DNA of 64,000 nt from QHXN01 sp963785125 (GCA_963785125.1 CAWATU010000001.1:1-64000), one strand, 5' to 3'. Shown: positions 20,517 through 29,545, counted from the stretch's first letter. The notes: generated from the sequence alone by a model not told the origin. Numbers and translations are program-made.

Positions 20517-21479
20517 TTGAAGAAGATCGAGCTTCCGCCGCGAGCCATCGAGACGCTCTTCGGCGTCCACGACCAGAACATTAAGCACCTGGAATCGCTC
20601 CTCGACGTGCGCGTGGATGCGCGCGGTCAGGATTTGACGCTCGACGGCGACCCCAACGACGTGGAGACCGCCGGGCGCATCATCGAGGACTTCGCCGCGC
20701 TCTTCCGTGAGGGCAAGACCTTCACCGACAAGGAACTCCGCGAAGCCTTCGCGCAGATCGCCGAAGACCGCGCCTACACCCTGCGCGACTACTTCACCAA
20801 GGCGCGCTTCAACCCCGCCGGCAAGAAGCAGGTCGCGCCCAAGTCGGCCAACCAGCGCCGCTACATCGAGGCCATCCAGTCCAACGACATCGTCTTCGGC
20901 ATCGGCCCGGCCGGCACGGGTAAGAGCTATCTGGCGGTCGCAATGGCCGTGCAGGCGCTCACGCAGAAGCAGGTCAGCCGCATCGTCCTCGCGCGCCCGG
21001 CGGTCGAGGCCGGCGAGCGTTTGGGCTTCCTCCCCGGCGACCTCCAGGAGAAGGTTGACCCCTACCTCCGCCCCCTCTACGACGCCCTCTTCGACCTCAT
21101 GGACGCCGAGCGCGTCGCCAAGATGTTAGAGAAGCGCATCATCGAAGTCGCCCCCCTGGCCTTCATGCGCGGAAGAACTCTGGCAGATGCCTTCATCATT
21201 CTCGACGAGGCGCAGAACACGACGAGCGAGCAGATGAAGATGGCTTTGACGCGCATCGGGTTCGGGTCGAAGGCGGTGATTACGGGGGACGTGACGCAGA
21301 TAGATCTGCCGACGGGGAAGCGCAGCGGCCTCGTCGAGGCCGAGCGCATCCTCTCGAAGGTCGAGGGCATCGAGTTCGTCTACTTCACCGACAAGGATGT
21401 CGTCCGCCACCGCCTCGTCCAGCAGATCATCAAGGCTTACGAGTCGCAGACGGCCAGTTCCAGGAGTGAGGAACGTTGA
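20517..21479 (+). CDS. phoH: PhoH-like ATPase (YbeZ)
   Basis: A 320-aa P-loop ATPase. Walker A GPAGTGKS is at 130-137, followed by VLARPAVEAGERLGFLPG and Walker B ILDEAQNTT, then ITGDVTQIDLP: the PhoH core. An N-terminal KH-like region precedes it. The start is TTG 20517 with AAGGAGAAG upstream. It heads the phoH-ybeY-corC block, a conserved gene order linked to rRNA maturation and ribosome quality control. Confidence 0.93.
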   Translation: MKKIELPPRAIETLFGVHDQNIKHLESLLDVRVDARGQDLTLDGDPNDVETAGRIIEDFAALFREGKTFTDKELREAFAQIAEDRAYTLRDYFTKARFNPAGKKQVAPKSANQRRYIEAIQSNDIVFGIGPAGTGKSYLAVAMAVQALTQKQVSRIVLARPAVEAGERLGFLPGDLQEKVDPYLRPLYDALFDLMDAERVAKMLEKRIIEVAPLAFMRGRTLADAFIILDEAQNTTSEQMKMALTRIGFGSKAVITGDVTQIDLPTGKRSGLVEAERILSKVEGIEFVYFTDKDVVRHRLVQQIIKAYESQTASSRSEER

Positions 21480-21569
21480 TGAGGGCTCGGCCTTCAGCGG
21501 TCAGTCACACCAATGCTGACCGCCGGGCGCGGTAGCCTCTTATCACTTCTCACACGGCACATATCACTG

Positions 21570-21995
21570 ATGATTGAGGTCGTTAACCGCCAGCGTAAGG
21601 TGCCGATTGACGGCGAGCGTTGGCGGGTGTTCGCGGAGCGGGTCTTGAAGGTCGTGCCGGCGGACGGCGCGGGCGCGACGGTGGCGTTCGTGTCGGATCG
21701 GGCGATGCGTGCTTTGAACAAACGTTGGCGGGGGAAGCGTGGGACGACGGACGTGCTGTCGTTCCCTTCGGGGCAGGAGGAGTTTGAGAAGGGCGAGGGG
21801 GTGAGTCTGGGCGACGTGGTCGTCTCCGTCGAGCAGGCGGCGCGGCAGGCCGCGGAGCACGGGTTGGATTTTGAGGGCGAGGTGCGGCAGCTCATCCTGC
21901 ACGGGCTTCTGCACCTGTGCGGTTACGACCACGAGACTGACGGCGGCGAGATGAACGCGTTGGAGTTGAGGCTGCGCCGCCGGCTCGGGATATAA
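21570..21995 (+). CDS. ybeY: Endoribonuclease YbeY
   Basis: Metal-dependent single-strand endoribonuclease of 16S rRNA 3'-end maturation. The zinc motif HGLLHLCGYDH spans residues 111-121 (His111, His115, His121), and GTTDVLSFP is at 58-66. ATG 21570 (MIEVVNRQ) gives 141 aa; an upstream in-frame ATG at 21513 adds atypical residues. It sits between phoH and corC. Confidence 0.93.
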   Translation: MIEVVNRQRKVPIDGERWRVFAERVLKVVPADGAGATVAFVSDRAMRALNKRWRGKRGTTDVLSFPSGQEEFEKGEGVSLGDVVVSVEQAARQAAEHGLDFEGEVRQLILHGLLHLCGYDHETDGGEMNALELRLRRRLGI

Positions 21996-22002
21996 TCTTT
22001 GG

Positions 22003-22115
22003 GTAAATAGTGCATGGTAAATGGTGAATGGTAGTCGGCCGGTGTTCGCTTTAGGCCGCCGCGCGGAAGGGACTTAGCCACTATTCACCATTTACTATTC
22101 ACCATTCACCGACTA
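22003..22115. repeat. Imperfect hairpin of GTAAATG/GTGAATG words
   Basis: The left arm at about 22003-22038 and right arm at about 22079-22115 pair over roughly 32 nt (about 26 matches). The words GTAAATA, GTGCATG, GTAAATG and GTGAATG are in 7-nt register. The right arm reaches the corC start codon. The same words recur at 42948-43022. Confidence 0.75.
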
Positions 22116-23440
22116 TGGAGACTGAGCTGGAAATCGGGGCGGGCTGCGCGCTGCTGTTGGTGCTGGCTTTCCTCTCGACGATTGACGTGGCGTTCGGCCA
22201 GTTGAGCGACGTGGGGCTCCGGCGCCTGACGGGCGAGCGCGACGAGCCGCCGAGCGCCTCCGTCGAGTTCCTCGGCGAGGTGCTGGAGAACCGGCCGCGG
22301 TTCCGCTTCACGTTGAACGCGGCGATTCAGGTCGTGCTGGTCGCTGTGGTCGTGCTCGTTACGTCGGTCTGTTTCCGACTGCTCGGGGCCGAGCGGCGCT
22401 TCCTGCTCATCGCGTTCTTCATCGCGCTGGTGCTGACGATCCTCTTCCGGCAGGTTATCCCGCGGCTGCTCGCGGCGGGGAACCCGGAGCGAACGCTCCT
22501 GGCGCTGCTTCCGCTCTACCGCCCCTTCTACGGCGTGCTTTCAATCGCCGCGACGCCGCGGCAGGTCGCGGCCGAGCGCGCGCGGCGCGGCGGCGACGAC
22601 ATACACCTCACGCGGGCCGCCGCCGAAAGCGCCGAGTCGGATGACGACGACAACGGCGGCGACATACAGGCGCTCATCGACGTGGGCGAGGAGGAGGGCA
22701 TCCTCGAAGAGGAGGAGGGCGAACTCATCCAGTCCATCATTGAGTTCGGCGAGACGCGCGCCGGCGAGGTGATGACGCCGCGCACGGACATCGTCGCGCT
22801 TCCCTCGACGGCCACCGTGCGCGAGGTGCGCGACGTGATGGTCGAATCGAAATACTCGCGCCTGCCCGTCTACCGCGAGCAGATCGAGGACGTGCTCGGC
22901 ATCATCTACGTCCGCGACCTTCTGACCTATTGGGCCGAGGGACGCGAGGACGATGGGATAGAGCCGCTGCTGCGCCCCGCCTACTTCGTGCCGGAGACGA
23001 AGTCGGTGGACGAGCTGCTCGAAGAGATGCAGAAGACGCACGTCCAGCTCGCGCTCGTCATCGACGAGTACGGCGGGCTCGCCGGACTGCTCACCGTCGA
23101 AGACATCCTCGAAGAGATCGTCGGCGAGATTGAGGACGAGGACATCGAGAGCGAGGAGATCGTCGAGATCGTCGAGTCGGACGACGGCTACTACGATGTG
23201 CTCGGCTCGACCGAGGTCGGGAAGATTGAGCGGCTGCTCAGTCTTGAGATTGAGGACGACGACTTCACGACCATCGCCGGCCTCGTCATCAACGAAACGG
23301 GCACGGTGCCGCCGCCGGGGACGCGCATTAACTTCCGTGGGCTCGACGTGGAGGTGCTTGAGGCGGACGAGCGGCGCATCAACCGCCTCCGGCTGCGCCG
23401 CACGCAGGAGGACGGCGAGGCGGCCGCCGCGTCAGATTAG
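22115..23440 (+). CDS. CNNM/CBS-domain transporter-associated protein (HlyC/CorC family)
   Basis: A 441-aa membrane protein. Three to four hydrophobic segments lie in residues 5-165 (CNNM/DUF21-like). A tandem CBS pair starts near VMTPRTDIVAL and runs through IEDVLGIIYVRDLL to VIDEYGGLAGLLTVEDILEEIVG. A C-terminal CorC_HlyC transporter-associated domain ends with the FRGLDVEVLEAD region. Family members are implicated in Mg2+/Co2+ handling. The position after phoH-ybeY is the conserved context for YbeX/CorC, though this version carries its own membrane domain. Confidence 0.85.
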   Translation: METELEIGAGCALLLVLAFLSTIDVAFGQLSDVGLRRLTGERDEPPSASVEFLGEVLENRPRFRFTLNAAIQVVLVAVVVLVTSVCFRLLGAERRFLLIAFFIALVLTILFRQVIPRLLAAGNPERTLLALLPLYRPFYGVLSIAATPRQVAAERARRGGDDIHLTRAAAESAESDDDDNGGDIQALIDVGEEEGILEEEEGELIQSIIEFGETRAGEVMTPRTDIVALPSTATVREVRDVMVESKYSRLPVYREQIEDVLGIIYVRDLLTYWAEGREDDGIEPLLRPAYFVPETKSVDELLEEMQKTHVQLALVIDEYGGLAGLLTVEDILEEIVGEIEDEDIESEEIVEIVESDDGYYDVLGSTEVGKIERLLSLEIEDDDFTTIAGLVINETGTVPPPGTRINFRGLDVEVLEADERRINRLRLRRTQEDGEAAAASD

Positions 23441-23473
23441 CTCGGTTCAAACAACGACTGTTACAGGGGAAGA

Positions 23474-24610
23474 ATGGCGAAGAAGCAGAGCAAATACCTT
23501 TCGGGGCGGCGCATCGACCCGCGGGCGATTGAGGGCGGCGAGACGGTGGCCGACCTCGTGGACGAGACCTTTCTCGCGTACAACGCGGGGCGTCTGCGCG
23601 AGGCGTGCCAGTTGTTTACGCGGAAGATGCTTGAGCCGGACGTAACCGTCGGGCTCTCCATCACGGGCGCGCTGACGCCCGCGGGGCTGGGGATATCGGC
23701 GCTCATCCCGCTCATGCGCGCGGGCTTCGTGGACTGGGTTATCACGACGGGCGCGAACCTCTACCACGACACGCACTTCGGCATCGGGCTCGCGCTCCAT
23801 CAGGGCAACACCGCCATCTCGGACGTGGTGCTGCGCGAGGAGGAGGTCGTGCGCATCTACGACATCTTCTTCGACTACACGGTGCTCTTAGACACCGATG
23901 CCTTCTTCCGGCGCTTGATTGAGGGCGAAGAATTTCAGCGGCCGATGTCCACGGCCGAGTTCCACAACCTCTGCGGCAAGTACGTGCTCGAACGCGAGCG
24001 CAAACTCGGTATCGAGAACAAGTCGTTCCTCGCCGCCGCCTACGAGTTCGGCGTGCCGCTCTACACTTCGAGCCCCGGCGACTCATCCATCGGCATGAAC
24101 GTCGCGGCGAAGGCCATCCAGGGGAACAAGCTCGCCTTCGACCCCTCGGCCGACGTGAACGAGACGGCCGCACTCGTCCTCGCCGCCAAGCGCGGCGCCA
24201 TCCACGGCAAGGGCGACAAGGGGACGAAGCACGGCGGCAAGTCGGCCGTCTTCATTCTCGGCGGCGGGAGCCCGAAGAACTTCATGCTCCAGACCGAGCC
24301 GCAGATACAGGAGGTCTTAGGCATAGACGAGCGCGGGCACGACTACTTTCTACAGATCACCGACGCGCGCCCGGACACCGGCGGGCTGTCGGGCGCGACG
24401 CCGGGCGAGGCCGTCTCGTGGGGCAAGGTTGACCCCGAGCGCCTGCCCGACGCGGTCGTCTGCTACGTGGACTCGACCATCGCGCTCCCGGTCGTCACCT
24501 CCTACGCGCTCGCGCGCCACGAACCGCGCCCGCTCAAGCGCCTCTACGACCGCCGCGGGGAACTGATGGAGCTGCTGCTGTCTGAATACGAAAAATCGGA
24601 ACGAAGGTAA
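23474..24610 (+). CDS. Deoxyhypusine synthase-like protein (possible homospermidine synthase)
   Basis: A 378-aa member of the DHS family. NAD-fold landmarks are LSITGALTPAGLG, ITTGANLYHD and SAVFILGGGSPKNF. The catalytic lysine of eukaryotic DHS (in the segment EAVSWGK) is preserved as Lys318 in GEAVSWGKV. Bacteria lack eIF5A, so deoxyhypusine formation is unlikely; bacterial DHS-like enzymes have been linked to homospermidine formation from spermidine/putrescine. That role is inferred from family knowledge. The stop abuts the next gene's ATG directly, so the two are translationally linked. Confidence 0.88.
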   Translation: MAKKQSKYLSGRRIDPRAIEGGETVADLVDETFLAYNAGRLREACQLFTRKMLEPDVTVGLSITGALTPAGLGISALIPLMRAGFVDWVITTGANLYHDTHFGIGLALHQGNTAISDVVLREEEVVRIYDIFFDYTVLLDTDAFFRRLIEGEEFQRPMSTAEFHNLCGKYVLERERKLGIENKSFLAAAYEFGVPLYTSSPGDSSIGMNVAAKAIQGNKLAFDPSADVNETAALVLAAKRGAIHGKGDKGTKHGGKSAVFILGGGSPKNFMLQTEPQIQEVLGIDERGHDYFLQITDARPDTGGLSGATPGEAVSWGKVDPERLPDAVVCYVDSTIALPVVTSYALARHEPRPLKRLYDRRGELMELLLSEYEKSERR

Positions 24611-25084
24611 ATGGTTAAAACGATCAAGGACGACCAGCCGCGCACGTACTTCGACTGCACGAAGTGCCCGGCCTACTGCTGCTCGATCTACGAGCGTGTG
24701 CAGGTGACCAAGCGGGACATCACGCGCCTCGCCAAACACTTTGGCGTCACCTTCGAGCAGGCGCAGCGGCGTTATACGAAGCAATGGGAGAACGAGCGCA
24801 TCCTCAAGAAGGTCAAGGACACGATCTTCCCCGAGACGTGCATGTTCCTCGACCAGGAGAAGCGAGGCTGCACCATCTACCACGCGCGCCCGGCCGTCTG
24901 CCGCGAGTATCCCGACCGCTCGCGCTGCTCCTACTACGACGTGCTCCAGTTCGAGCGCCGCCAGCAGGCCGACGAGACAGTCATCCCACTCGTCCAGATC
25001 ACCTTCCGCGAGGTCAAGAAGGGGCCAGAGGTGGACGACAAGTGCGAGAAGGTCTGGGAGTGGCAGCCGGAAAAGAAACGATGA
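24611..25084 (+). CDS. YkgJ-type cysteine-cluster (zinc/iron-chelating) protein
   Basis: A 157-aa protein starting immediately after the DHS-like gene. Cysteines 16, 19, 23 and 24 form CTKCPAYCC; later come TCMFLD, RGCTIYHARP and AVCREYP, the standard order of the YkgJ/Flin-type cysteine-cluster family, thought to hold a metal ion or Fe-S centre. The catalytic role is unknown. Tight linkage suggests shared expression with the DHS-like enzyme, perhaps as an accessory. Confidence 0.85.
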   Translation: MVKTIKDDQPRTYFDCTKCPAYCCSIYERVQVTKRDITRLAKHFGVTFEQAQRRYTKQWENERILKKVKDTIFPETCMFLDQEKRGCTIYHARPAVCREYPDRSRCSYYDVLQFERRQQADETVIPLVQITFREVKKGPEVDDKCEKVWEWQPEKKR

Positions 25085-25156
25085 GTATGAACGTCGGAGG
25101 ATGAACTGAAAGGAAAAATGTTCTACAGTTCACCCTTCGGCGTTCATACTTCATCG
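25079..25156. repeat. Imperfect long hairpin
   Basis: Left arm 25079-25108 and right arm 25126-25156 pair with few mismatches, around a 17-nt loop. Words GTATGAAC and GATGAAC recur. It overlaps the end of the YkgJ-like gene and lies just upstream of the next small gene. Confidence 0.75.
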
Positions 25157-25177
25157 TCCTTAAGAGGAGTGCAGAAG

Positions 25178-25405
25178 ATGAGAGAACTTTTGGCGAAGAT
25201 GGTGGGGAAGAAGATCGACCTGTTCTGCGGCGGCACGTCGAGCCTGAGGGGAAAGCTCGTCAAGGTGGACGAGGGCGTGGCGCACATGGTGGACGAGGAC
25301 GACCAGATGTTCTACGTCTCCATCGAGCGCATCGTCGTCTTCAGCGAGACCAAGTCGGGCGATCAGCGCGCAGGCTTCAAGGCCGTCGGCTTCCGCGGTA
25401 AGTAA
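25178..25405 (+). CDS. Small MM0924-like protein
   Basis: ATG 25178 (MRELLAKMVGKK) follows a GAGTGCAG region and gives 75 aa; a longer in-frame start at 25118 would translate the hairpin and is less likely. The body reads KIDLFCGGTSSLRG, GVAHMVDEDDQMFYV and IERIVVF, the pattern of the small beta-barrel (Sm-like) proteins named MM0924 family. No enzymatic function is known. A bidirectional terminator follows. Confidence 0.75.
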   Translation: MRELLAKMVGKKIDLFCGGTSSLRGKLVKVDEGVAHMVDEDDQMFYVSIERIVVFSETKSGDQRAGFKAVGFRGK

Positions 25406-25435
25406 AGGCGCGGCCGGGCTCTCGCCACAAAAGCT

Positions 25436-25470
25436 TCAGGCCGACCCCTCTCCGGAGGGCGTCGGCCTGA
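25436..25470. terminator. Bidirectional hairpin between convergent genes
   Basis: TCAGGCCGAC (25436-25445) pairs with GTCGGCCTGA (25461-25470), extended inside by CCCT/AGGG. It lies between the convergent MM0924-like and NlpC/P60 genes; only short T/A runs flank it. Confidence 0.6.
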
Positions 25471-25499
25471 CGTGTGTTCGGAAGCCTATCGCTAAAATT

Positions 25500-26156
25500 T
25501 TATCTGCCCGCGGAGGCGACCAACGGCGCTCCCTGCGCGAGCGGGATGCGGCGGAAGCCGTTGATGCGCTTCGTCCAGTAGTCGTCGAAGCGCGAGTAGA
25601 CGACCCCGCGGCTCGTCGAGGCGTGGTAGAAGCCGTTCTCGTCGGCGACGATGCCGACGTGGTGCAGGTTGTTGAAGAAGACCAGCGTCCCGAACTTGTA
25701 CTTCTCGGCCTCGGTCGGCGGCGCGAACTCCTGCCAGAAGGTACGCACCGAGCTGCGCTCGAACGCCACGCCCGCCTGCTGGAAAACGCTCCACACGAAC
25801 CCCGAGCAGTCGTAACGGTTCGGCCCCTCCGTTCCCATCCGGTAGGGCGTCCCCAGACGCTCCTCAATCGCCGTCAGCATCGAGCGCTCGATGAAACCGA
25901 GCTTGGCCGTCGGCACGCCGAACTGCGGCTTTGCGGTCTCGGGCTCGGCCTCGCCCTCGGGCGCGCTCTCCACGACGAAGATGTCGTTTTCGAGGCGCGT
26001 GCGCCCCTGTGCTTCCGTCGTAGTCGTGGTGGTCGTGGGCTGTGCGTCGGTCGCTTGGCGCGGGCGCGTGGCGGTCTGCGCCTGTGCGGAGAGCGCGAGC
26101 AGGGTCAGGACGAACGTGGCCGCGAGCAGGCGGGGGAACAGTCTGCAAAAAGACAT
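25500..26156 (-). CDS. Secreted NlpC/P60 cysteine peptidase
   Basis: A 218-aa protein with a signal peptide (LLAATFVLTLLALSAQAQ), a Thr-rich linker (run of seven Thr near 41-47), then an NlpC/P60 domain. The catalytic Cys117 is in RYDCSGFV and the catalytic His in NLHHVGIV (165/166), followed by the usual YHAST segment. Such enzymes cleave peptidoglycan stem peptides. It is convergent with the MM0924-like gene and diverges from the unknown gene at 26488. Confidence 0.9.
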   Translation of the reverse strand: MSFCRLFPRLLAATFVLTLLALSAQAQTATRPRQATDAQPTTTTTTTEAQGRTRLENDIFVVESAPEGEAEPETAKPQFGVPTAKLGFIERSMLTAIEERLGTPYRMGTEGPNRYDCSGFVWSVFQQAGVAFERSSVRTFWQEFAPPTEAEKYKFGTLVFFNNLHHVGIVADENGFYHASTSRGVVYSRFDDYWTKRINGFRRIPLAQGAPLVASAGR

Positions 26157-26487
26157 CTAGGGGAACGGTCTCCTCTGCCAAAGTCTACTGATTGCCTTGG
26201 GGTATTGCTTTGCTTGAGGTGGAGGCGTTTTCCTTCAGTATCAACGCCTAAAATCCATACTACACAACAGTTACAGACGCTGCCACAATCAATGTGACTG
26301 TTTCGTGACGACGCAGCAAGACTGTCTCCAAATTTGGACGGAAAGGGGACGTGGCTTTCGTTCAACCTGAAGGCGAAGGGACGGGTTCGGTACGGTTTTA
26401 GGTGACGTGGCTCACATAAACTCTTTTCCCGTGGAAATTTCCGGGCGCGGCGTGATAGCATGCGCCGCCATAAAGGAGACCGCTTTT
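26157..26487. other. Divergent intergenic region, lower GC
   Basis: A 331-bp region between the NlpC/P60 gene and the unknown plus-strand gene. It is visibly less GC-rich than the surrounding genes and presumably holds both promoters, but I could not pick a convincing -35/-10 pair. The ribosome-binding site AAAGGAGA for the right gene is at 26472-26479. Nothing else was recognised. Confidence 0.4.
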
Positions 26488-27924
26488 ATGCTTTTCGTCG
26501 AGAGCAGGACGGCCGACCTCAACGTCGAAAAACGCCTGCGCACGCCTGTCCTCGAAGCCCTGCGGCAGCGCGGGTTCGTCCCGCTGATACGCTCGTCGCG
26601 CCTGCACTTCTTCGAGCAGGCCGCGGCCGGCCCGGAGCACGCGCGCGAGCTTGAGCGCGCACTCGAAGAACGTGCCGCGGCCGAAGGCGAGGAGCCCTAC
26701 GTGCGCGGCGATCTCTTCTGTTTTGAAGACTTTGCGCACTATCTCATCTTCGGCGACGGCTTCGGGGGCGGGGCTGGGCTGCGCGCCGGGATAGTCTACG
26801 ACTCGGAGACGGTCGTCCCTAGAGAGCGGCTCGAAGCCTTCTGTCTGAGCGTCGAAGAGGCTTACGAGGAGGCCGCGCGCGCGTCTGAGGGGGCGGCGGA
26901 CGGGCCGGAAGCGGCGCGGCCTTTGGAGTGGCAGGCGCGCGAGGGACAGACGCCCGGCGCCTTCGGCGAAGGCGCCTCCGAAGCCTCTTCCGCCGCGGCG
27001 CCGCCGCGCGCGTCCGTCACGCCGGAGCGCGCACGCGGCGTGGAGATTCTTGAGGACGCAGCCGCGCGCGGTTTCCTACAGCGTTTAGGTGAAGCGCACG
27101 CCGACGGACGCGCCGCGGAGTTCGTCGCGGGCGGTCGCGGGCCGGAGCAGGAGTCTCTGGTGGCGAGACTCGCGGGCGCGGGGCTCGTGCGGCGCGAGGT
27201 GCAAATTAGTTGCCGCAAGGACGGTCACTCGCTCTTCCGCCTGCCTTCGACGGAGGCGCTCTCAATCGTCACGGCGAGCAACGCCGTGTGCAGCGTGTGC
27301 GGCTCGGCCGTGGCCGACGAGCGCGCCGAGGAGCTTTTGACGCCGACGCCGCTCGCCGCCTCCCTTTTGAAGGACGGCGCGTGGCTCTTGAGCAGCCTCC
27401 GAGCCATCCTCGCATCCCTCGGCGTGCCCGAGGCGCAGACCGCGCCGCCCGACGTACAGGACGAGGGCGAGGCGCGTCTGGTCGCGCAAGTCTCGGGCGA
27501 GCCCTTCCTCTTCGTCCTGCGTGACGGCGACTTCACGGGAGCGCACGCGCGGCGCGCCATCGAGAGCGAGTCGGAGACGCAGACCACGCGCATGGTCTTG
27601 GTCGCCGCGGGCAAGGTTCAAGACGAGGCGCGCGCGCGCCTGCGGGAGCAAGCGCGCCGACGCTCGCGCGCGGGCAGCGGGGCGGAGATCGTCTTCGTCG
27701 AAGGGCTCGACACGGCGGCTGATGAGCTGCGCCCGCTGGTCGAGCGTGTCGCACAGGACGCGCTCACGCGCGAGCTGTACGAGCTGGACGCCGACGCGGG
27801 CTTCGACGTGGGCTACGCGCTCGCCACGCGCTTCCGCCTCGCGCAACACAGACGCGACGGCGCCCTCCAGGACCTCGCCGCCTCCGCCGCCGGTGCCCTC
27901 TCCGGCAGCCTCCGAGAGTTTTAA
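26488..27924 (+). CDS. Unknown 478-aa protein with a CxxC motif
   Basis: ATG 26488 (MLFVESRTADLN) is chosen because AAAGGAGA precedes it. I do not recognise the family. Residues 1-130 include RLRTPVLEALRQRGF, LHFFEQAA and DLFCFEDFAHYLIFGDG; 130-180 is a low-complexity Ala/Glu/Gly linker; 180-290 contains SCRKDGHSLFRL (Cys242) and VCSVCG (Cys268, Cys271), which could form a zinc site; 300-400 is an alpha/beta region with EPFLFVLRDGDF and TTRMVLVAAGK; the rest is helical. No transmembrane segment is visible. It stands alone, between divergent and following promoters. Confidence 0.7.
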   Translation: MLFVESRTADLNVEKRLRTPVLEALRQRGFVPLIRSSRLHFFEQAAAGPEHARELERALEERAAAEGEEPYVRGDLFCFEDFAHYLIFGDGFGGGAGLRAGIVYDSETVVPRERLEAFCLSVEEAYEEAARASEGAADGPEAARPLEWQAREGQTPGAFGEGASEASSAAAPPRASVTPERARGVEILEDAAARGFLQRLGEAHADGRAAEFVAGGRGPEQESLVARLAGAGLVRREVQISCRKDGHSLFRLPSTEALSIVTASNAVCSVCGSAVADERAEELLTPTPLAASLLKDGAWLLSSLRAILASLGVPEAQTAPPDVQDEGEARLVAQVSGEPFLFVLRDGDFTGAHARRAIESESETQTTRMVLVAAGKVQDEARARLREQARRRSRAGSGAEIVFVEGLDTAADELRPLVERVAQDALTRELYELDADAGFDVGYALATRFRLAQHRRDGALQDLAASAAGALSGSLREF

Positions 27925-27982
27925 AGTGTGTGAAGGGTAACCGTTCACGGCTGCCAATTTGACGCGAAGGTTGAAAGTGGTA

Positions 27983-28010
27983 TTGACAACCGTCCCGCCG
28001 TCGCGAGAAT
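27983..28010 (+). promoter_or_regulatory. Candidate promoter for the transglycosylase-like gene
   Basis: TTGACA at 27983-27988 and GAGAAT at 28005-28010 with a 16-bp spacer, about 60 bp before the ATG at 28072. The -10 is only a partial match. Confidence 0.4.
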
Positions 28011-28071
28011 CTTAAGGCAGCAAGCGCCGCCCCCCAGTGCGGTGAAACCTTTCGGCCCTAAAGTTAAGAAG

Positions 28072-29445
28072 ATGAACAACCGCTCTTTTCTGCTCCTGAG
28101 TTTGACGGTCGCCGTGTTTGCACCCGCGCTCGACGCGCGCGCGCAGCAGGCCGAGCCGTCGCCGTCCTTCACGCGCCCGCGCATCGTCAACGCCACGCGG
28201 CAAACGCCTACGCCGGCCGCGCCGGTCGTGACGCAGACGCCCGCGCCGGTGCGTGTGTCGCCGCAGCAGCCGGTCGGGAACGGTCAACAGACCGTTTCGC
28301 CCGTGCCGGCTTCGACGCCTGCCACGCAGACGGTCGTGCCGCCGCCGTATGTGCCGCCGTCCGTGCCCTTGCAGCCGGCGCACCCGCCCTCGCTCTCGAA
28401 GTTCCGCGAGCGCACGGCCGAGGCGCAGAAACTTTTGAAGTCGCGGCTGACGCTCACCTCCTCGACGCCCAACACGGCCTTCGTCACGCTCGCCGCGCTC
28501 GAAGAGGGCTCGTCGAAGATTCATATGCTGAGTCTGCCGAAGGAGACCTTCCTCCGGCGGGGCGCCGACGTGGTGCTGACGACGGCGCAGGGCTTGAACG
28601 TGCGCTTGCAGATCGTCCGCTCGAACTACGTCAACACGGCGGTCGTCGTCTCCGACGCCGCGACGGGCAGGCAGTTGACGCCGCTCGTCGTCGAGTATCC
28701 CATCGAGAAGTTCGGGCGCTTCCGCGAGATGGCCTACTACACCTCGGCGCACCCGGCGCTCATCTCGCCGGAGGTGACGAAGCACGGGCAAGGTTACGTC
28801 CGCAACATGCTCGACCTCGCCGCGCAGCGACTCAAGGACAAGGGCAAAGTCATCTCGCCCGAGACCGTGGACATCGCTGAGCGCCTCTGCCTCGTCGAGC
28901 ACGTTGACCACGGCCGCTTCCGCGCCGAGGATCGCAAGCGGCTCTACGAAGAGGTCTACGCGCTCTACTCTCTAAATGAGCTGGACACGTACCGCTACTC
29001 GGTCAGCTCGGCGGGCGCGGGCGGGATGGTGCAGATGATTCCCTCGACGTACCAGATGGTTCGGCGTATGCACCCGGGCGTGGGGCTCAACCCGGACTTC
29101 GTCGCGGGGATGCGCAACCACGGCAACGCGCTCGAAGCGATGCTGCTCTACATGCAGGACACTTGGAGCGGCCTCGCGCTCAACGGAGAGGTGCTCGACG
29201 CGCTGACGAACAGGACGGCGACGCGCTCGGAGTTGATGGCCGCCGGCTACAACTCGAATCCCGCGCGCCTGCCGCTCTACCTACGCCGCGGCGGCACGTC
29301 CTGGCGCACGCTCATCCCGCGCGAGACGCAGATGTACCTGCAAATTTATTCTTCCGTCGAAGGGCTCATGCAGTACAAGAACCGCGGCAGCGATAAGGCT
29401 CAGCCCGCGCCGACGCAGCCAGCGGCCACAACGTCGCGGCAGTAG
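28072..29445 (+). CDS. Secreted lytic-transglycosylase-like protein
   Basis: ATG 28072 starts a 457-aa protein with a signal peptide (FLLLSLTVAVFAPALDARA), a Pro/Thr-rich linker (about 20-115), a middle domain with VVLTTAQGLNVRLQIV, and a C-terminal goose-lysozyme/SLT-like region. Its motif SSAGAGGMVQMIPSTY is the counterpart of the SLT GxxGLMQLMPxT block, and a Glu about ten residues upstream (NELD, near residue 302) may be the catalytic acid. The usual ES dyad is not obvious, so activity is uncertain. Probably a cell-wall-acting protein of the periplasm. Confidence 0.7.
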   Translation: MNNRSFLLLSLTVAVFAPALDARAQQAEPSPSFTRPRIVNATRQTPTPAAPVVTQTPAPVRVSPQQPVGNGQQTVSPVPASTPATQTVVPPPYVPPSVPLQPAHPPSLSKFRERTAEAQKLLKSRLTLTSSTPNTAFVTLAALEEGSSKIHMLSLPKETFLRRGADVVLTTAQGLNVRLQIVRSNYVNTAVVVSDAATGRQLTPLVVEYPIEKFGRFREMAYYTSAHPALISPEVTKHGQGYVRNMLDLAAQRLKDKGKVISPETVDIAERLCLVEHVDHGRFRAEDRKRLYEEVYALYSLNELDTYRYSVSSAGAGGMVQMIPSTYQMVRRMHPGVGLNPDFVAGMRNHGNALEAMLLYMQDTWSGLALNGEVLDALTNRTATRSELMAAGYNSNPARLPLYLRRGGTSWRTLIPRETQMYLQIYSSVEGLMQYKNRGSDKAQPAPTQPAATTSRQ

Positions 29446-29464
29446 GGAAGCCCGACTCAGGGAC

Positions 29465-29537
29465 TAACCACAGAGAGACAAAGACACGGCTTGAAGACAT
29501 ATGTCTTCAAGCCGTGTCTCTGTGTCTGCGGTGGTTA
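29465..29537. repeat. Palindromic repeat, AACCAC...GTGGTT family, copy 1
   Basis: A loopless, imperfect palindrome whose centre GAAGACATATGTCTTC is perfect and whose ends read AACCAC and GTGGTT. The end words match the repeat at 47181-47252. Confidence 0.8.
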
Positions 29538-29545
29538 ACTTCTTT

